A stretch of 64,000 nt of DNA from Phocoena phocoena (lineage: Eukaryota > Chordata > Mammalia > Artiodactyla > Phocoenidae): the NCBI RefSeq assembly GCF_963924675.1, contig NC_089232.1, positions 29,400,842-29,464,841 on the forward strand, read 5' to 3'. Every line of letters begins with the position of its first letter. The stretch's first letter is position 1. This document shows, piece by piece, positions 59,300 to 64,000 of this stretch. Position numbers and translations under genes: made by a program. The notes below the pieces were generated by a model. That model saw nothing but the letters and a program-made list of their open reading frames with translations. It was not told where the DNA came from and ran no database searches.

Positions 59300-59560
59300 C
59301 ATTTGGCAGGACGATCCAGTGGTTAGCAAAGGCTCAGAACTCAGGATTTCTGGGTACAAATTGTGCTTTGCCACTTAATAGATATTGACCTTGAACAAGT
59401 TATGTAACCTCTCTGTGTCTTAGTTTCCTCATTTGTAAAATGAGGATAACAAGAATCCTTACCTCAGGGTTGTTGTGGGGTTTAAGTGAGTTACTATATG
59501 TAAAGCACTTGGATTGGTGCCTGGAACATGGTGATTGCTACATAAGTATTTGCTATTCTA
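59300..59560 (+). mobile_element. MIR SINE, nearly complete
   Basis: 'gatccagtggttagcaaagg', 'gacaagttatgtaacctctc'-like sequence near 59,395, 'cttagtttcctcatttgtaa', 'gttgttgtggggtttaagtg' and 'gtgcctggaacatggtgatt'. Among the best preserved MIRs here. Confidence 0.93.
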
Positions 59561-61839
59561 TTGTTCTTGGGGTTAGACTGGGGGTTGGGGCTGGCTTAGT
59601 TGCAGGGTAAGGGTGATTTCTAGTTCATGATTCTACCCAGTACTGGAGGTTCCACCTCATGGTCAGAGAGGTTTGGGGGTGGGGAGTACCAGGACCAGCC
59701 CTGCTTGGATGGCCTTCCCTCACTCCCTGTCTGGATACCAGTTTGGGATTGAATGGGTGGCCAGCAGGGCTCCATCTCACTTTCCCTTGGAAGCCTTCCC
59801 ATTCCATAACCAGTTCCGACCCTGACCCTTCTCCTTCCTTGCTCGTGTGCCAACAGGGCGGTGGATGTTCTTTGATACCACCACAGTCCTGAGTGAGGTT
59901 TTAGAAGGGTGGGGGGAAATAGGCCTTGGCCTCTAACTCACTTCTGAGAAGGAAATTTTGCAGGGTGAGGACACTTGTGTGGACATTGGGATCAGTTGCA
60001 TGAAGCTACAATGGAGAAGGGCTAATACAATTCTAACTCAAGAATAAGACAGATCATACAGTGGCCACTAGAGGTGTTGGTGGATATGGGTGTAGTATTC
60101 ATCTATCCATCTATATGTCAACCGTCCATTCATCCATCCATCCATCTGCTTATTTGTCTATTCATCCATCCATCCATCACCACAACAAACACCAGGCACC
60201 CACTCTGAGTCAGGCACATCCTCCTGGCACTCAAGCAGCTCATTGTCTAGAGAAGAACGCAGTGTATTTAATGACTACATGCTGTGCTAGTGGAGGAATG
60301 TACAATATGTGAAGAGATTTCTGGAGAGGGTGGAACCATCTATGGATGGGGCCAGGGGCTAGAAAGGAGGCCTCCTCCTTCTCTACCTTGTACCTGATTT
60401 TTCTGCCCTGGTGGCAATTCCTGTCCTAGGGTTGGGTCCACTGGCAGGTTAATTCTTCAGTTTCCTTGTTCTAAATCACTGGGTTCAACTTGAGAAGAGA
60501 ACTGTTCCTTCTGGGAAGGAATTTTGGAGTTGCCAAATCAATCCACCGTGCCTGGCCAGGCACCCTGGGGTCATGGCCAAAGTCTCTGAAGATAGGCTCT
60601 CTTCCTCATGAAGGCTCCCTGGGGAGATGTCCAGGCCACACGGACACAGTGTCCAGGCTACCTCCACCCACGGGACTGGCAAGGCCATGGATACAGTAGT
60701 GTTGCCCCAGTTTGGAGCTGCTTCCTTGCTTGGGGCAGTGGACAACAAGCCAGAAGCCCCTCTTGTGCCCTTCTACTCTGCTGCCCCCCGACCCGCTACC
60801 CCATCCAGCCCACCTCCTGGCCCTTGGCTTAGGTCTGTTATTAATGGCTCTCAATCTTGAGTATCCTGATAGGGAATATTTTGCCTCTAACTAATGGAAG
60901 GCTCCAGAATCAGAGTGCAGAAAATGTGATTCCCCCAAATAAGACCAGGCTCCCCAAAGCTGCTGCATGGTACAGGCCGTCTTTGCCATTGGCCTGGGGG
61001 TCAGATGGCAGGGGCTGTGTCTGGTCCACCAGCCTAGGGCAGAGGAAAAGGCCCCACCCTTCATGTCTCCCCAGCTCCAGAGCAGCAACAAGCCCATGGA
61101 GCCTCGCAGACTGACCTGTTTACGGGAGGAACCTGGCCAGGTCCTGAGGTGGTTTCAGCACACTCTCCCTCCCTCCATCTGTCTGACTAATGCTTCCATC
61201 TGCAAGTGTCAGGTGAGAGACGGCCGTGTCTCCCGCGGCTGCCCCAGTGAGTGGCCTTGTTTACGGTGTAACTGCCTGACGGCATCACAGAGGGTGGTTT
61301 GGGTGAGCTGTCTCTTGGGAGTGTCTGCCTGTTGTCTGCCTCAGCCCCAACCCGGACCCCACAACGGCCTCTGCCTGAGCTCATTGCATTATTCATAGAA
61401 CCGTAGGCCCAGCACCCCTGCCCCCAGCGCTGTGAGACCCCTCCCTGGTTGATGCTGCTGTGTGTGTGTGTTTCAGAGTAGGAGGTCCTCTCTGCACATC
61501 CTCTTGAACTAGCCCCAGGAGTTCTCCTCTGACATGTCCCTTAGTAGAAGCTCTGCAGACATAACGGCTGCCAGGGTGTCTCTGGAGATGGGAGGCCTTG
61601 TTTCCATCTTCCGGCTCACAGAGAATCCCAGCAATGAGCCCTGAGGTCTGGCTCCCCATTCCTGAATGGCCCCTAAATACCTTTTCCTGTACCAGTGGGT
61701 TCCCAGCTCCTTATACGCAGAGATATTTTTCTCTGCTCCCCCCAGCTGAAGAGGGCCTCTTCCTGGCCCCAAGTCCCTTCCACAGTAAGAGAAGACAAGG
61801 GACGATGCCATCAACAGAACTTGGTTCCCAGCCTGGCTC
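59561..61839. other. Single-copy-looking sequence with a tetranucleotide run
   Basis: No exon recognised; overlapping frames on both strands at 60,480-60,900 and 60,960-61,400 have no known domains. 60,195-60,260 is faintly like the L2 3' end reversed. 61,150-61,300 looks single-copy and could be conserved. A short gt run lies at about 61,460-61,473. Confidence 0.45.
60097..60183. repeat. (ATCC)n imperfect tetranucleotide array
   Basis: Repeats of atcc/catc with interruptions (tatgtcaaccg, gcttatttgt). Confidence 0.92.
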
Positions 61840-61985
61840 AACCCCTACCACCAGCTGTGTGAACCACCACCACCAACCCACCTCTCCCACTGTGCCTTAG
61901 TTTTCCAAGCTGTAAAATGGGAATAATAGTATGAAGAGTCCCTTTGGGGTTAAAAGAGATCATGTGTGCAAAAGTGTTGGATGCA
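61840..61985 (+). mobile_element. MIR SINE, partial
   Basis: 'gtgccttagttttccaagct', 'gtaaaatgggaataatagta' and 'gttaaaagagatcatgtgtg' give the MIR core and downstream part. Confidence 0.88.
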
Positions 61986-62186
61986 GGACTCCAATTCTTA
62001 ACGTTCTTCCTCTCCCTGACTCTGTCCCTGCAATCCTGTATTCCCCAGGGACTGTCTCCTGAGCAGCAATCATGCACAGAGTGTATCAGAGCAGAAACGA
62101 AAACACAAGAAGTAATGGAGGGAGAAGAGCCCCACCCTATAGGATCCTCTGAGCTGATGGGAGAGATATACTCTGTGGCAGGGGAG

Positions 62187-62187
<1 letters not shown>

Positions 62188-62226
<39 letters not shown>
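62188..62226. repeat. (TG)n microsatellite, about 19 units
   Basis: Uninterrupted tg dinucleotides. Confidence 0.97.
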
Positions 62227-62227
<1 letters not shown>

Positions 62228-62331
62228 GGGGTCATTGTCCAAGCGCCCAGATACATGTATCTAGGTTAGACCGATGACTGTGGTATCTTTTTAGCAGGCA
62301 AGACCAATGAGCAAATTCATTAAGTTCCTGT

Positions 62332-62511
62332 TTTTGTTTTTTTAACATCTTAATTGGAGGATAACTGCTTTACAATGTTGTGTTAGTTTCTGCTGTACAA
62401 CAAAGTGAATCAGCTATGCATAAACATGTATCCCCATATCTCCTCCCTCTTGCATCTCCCTCCCACCCTCCCTATCCCACCCCTCTAGGTAGTTACAAAG
62501 CACCGAGCTGA
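62332..62511 (-). mobile_element. Very short L1 3'UTR insertion
   Basis: T tract, then the reversed L1 3' end ('aacatcttaattggaggata') and 3'UTR only, about 180 bp. The 10-bp target duplication aagttcctgt is perfect at 62322-62331 and 62512-62521. Confidence 0.93.
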
Positions 62512-63039
62512 AAGTTCCTGTCTACCATCAATTGTCAAAGCTAATAATTTGATTTAACTAAGCTGATTATCTTCATTAAAAATCATTAGTTCCCATATGC
62601 AAATGTTCCTGTGTTTGCATTTTCATAATTATGTTGACATTTCACAACTTGCATTTCAAGGGAGTCCTGTGCTCAAATTCCTCTTCCACCCCAGCCCACA
62701 AGGCTCTCTGTGTTGACCTCCTCAGCCTGGGGGCTGTGCTAGTGTCGGGGGAGAGTGGGGAACAAGACAGGCCTGGCTGTCCTTTGCCTGCAGCCCACAC
62801 TTTGCATCCATCACATACTGCCTCTGGTGTCCTGCATGGTCCGTGCCCTTCTGTCTGTGGGCAGGAACAAGGTCAGCCTGGCATCCAGTTTCAGGAACCT
62901 CCAGGTGCCCGGTTGCCTAACTGAGTCTCTTGCAAGTGGGACAGCCCTCAACACAGCCTCTCAAGGTCACCATTGATCAACACGCCCACCATTAACTAGG
63001 GGAAGGGAGGCCCTCAGTCCCCCTTCAGGGAAGAGGAAG
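62512..63039. other. Unassigned; AT-rich start may be conserved
   Basis: 62,520-62,640 is AT-rich with a perfect octamer ATGCAAAT (62597-62604) and homeodomain-like ATTA strings. The rest is GC-rich without recognisable features. Confidence 0.4.
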
Positions 63040-63250
63040 GAACCAGTGTTTGTTGAGCACCCGCAGCTGCCAGGTGCTGGCACTGTGGTTCCTTCTTTAA
63101 TCCCTCCAGGAATGTATCAGCCTATCTGTTTTACAGAGGATGAAACTGAGACTTGGGGACGTTAAGTAACTTACCCAAGTTCACATGGCCAGGAAGAGTG
63201 TCGGTTCTGGGTCTGCACTCCAAGCCTGCGTCTTTTCACCCCATCCTGCC
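63040..63250 (-). mobile_element. MIR SINE
   Basis: Reversed MIR: 'tttgttgagcacccgcagct', 'tctgttttacagaggatgaa', 'actgagacttggggacgtta' and 'agtaacttacccaagttcac'. Confidence 0.94.
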
Positions 63251-64000
63251 TTCCTTCCCAAGAGAAAGGTAAACGCAGCCCCAGGTGCTCCTTATTCCTG
63301 GCTCCCTAAGGTTTTCCAGTGCTGGCTTCACTGGCTCCATTGGGAGAAATGGGAGCCGACATGACATCGCACTCCACGAGGGTGGGTCTCAAGGACACCG
63401 GCCTTCCCCCAATGCCCTGTGATTTTCCCTTGTATCACAGGTCCTGGCCTGGCCCAGGAGGTATCTGAGTCCTAAAGAGTCTTGTGCATTTTGGGTCCTG
63501 GGCAAAAGAGTGCCTCACCTCCCTTCAAATCCCCTGCAGCCCACAGGCAGGCTATGCTCAGGGGAGCTGGAGCCCGCCATCTGTCCTCCCACCTCTCTTG
63601 GCTGGTGCCCTGGCGGGTTTTCCTAGATGTCCAGCCCCCTGGAACGAGGGCCAGGGTCTGGGTCGGGAAAGTGTGGAGACCGCACACCCTGGGAGGACTC
63701 CAGATGCAGCAGAGGAGCCCGGCTTTGTAATAACAGCCACCGGAGCTGACATCCATTGAGCATCGGCCGTGTGCCCAGGCCCCGTTCTAAGCACCTTGTC
63801 ACCGACAGGCAGGAAGATGTGCCTCTTGGAGCCTCGGCCTCCCCATCTCCTTGTTCCCGCCCAGGGATGTGTGTCCTGTGGGGGCAGAGGGCTCTGAGCT
63901 TGGATTTCTGGGCTCTGTGGACACAGCCTGCCTTTGTCCCAGACTGTGAAGCGGGGGGGCTGTGTCTGCCAGGGTCTCCCTTGCTGGCCCCGCGAGTTGG
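63251..64000. other. GC-rich sequence to the window end
   Basis: No gene recognised. 63,740-63,830 has a short piece of reversed MIR ('catccattgagcatcggccg'). The rest is single-copy-looking and GC-rich up to the edge. Confidence 0.45.

Overview
The window is mammalian nuclear DNA, and the repeats point to a cetacean (whale or dolphin). It carries several young copies of the tRNA-derived CHR-type SINEs of Cetartiodactyla, most in the short form that I associate with whales and hippos. It also carries L1 elements of the cetartiodactyl type and the usual placental fossils (MIR, L2, MER5, MLT1/MaLR LTRs, Tigger, HAL1-like). Species assignment and repeat subfamily names are from memory, not from a search.

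I can support no host protein-coding exon, tRNA, rRNA or CRISPR array. The long open frames are LINE coding remnants, SINE read-through or low-complexity artefacts.

Layout. Positions 1-37,560 are AT-rich and made almost wholly of nested LINEs. An old L1M (+) is split by a MaLR LTR (1-2,395). A 7.6 kb block of minus-strand L1s (2,629-10,227) is bracketed by a 71-bp target duplication and carries an apparent 3' transduction. Several old L1M elements (+) follow (10,900-20,210), including a younger L1 with a twin-priming inversion (18,774-19,624). Next come old minus-strand L1M (21,453-24,000) and a GC-rich island without recognised repeats (24,001-25,344). A near full-length minus-strand L1 with 5'UTR, ORF1 and ORF2 remnants lies at 25,861-32,965. 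An L1MB-like element (+) and a HAL1-like piece close this half (34,182-37,560).

From about 37.6 kb to the end the base composition rises in GC. Young LINEs nearly vanish, and the sequence becomes mostly single-copy DNA sprinkled with MIR, L2, hAT and Tigger fossils, minisatellites and microsatellites. It reads as intergenic or intronic DNA of a gene-richer isochore. An AT-rich, repeat-poor block at 50,184-51,050 looks like a conserved noncoding element.

The genes do not work together here because there are none. The history is one of layered retrotransposition, and target-site duplications let the order of insertions be read for many elements. I found no new molecular system. The best leads are the L1 3' transduction with its long target duplication, an L1-into-L1 insertion with a homology-matched junction, a 58-bp duplication 606 bp apart, a dispersed 24-bp minisatellite family, and a G-rich minisatellite.
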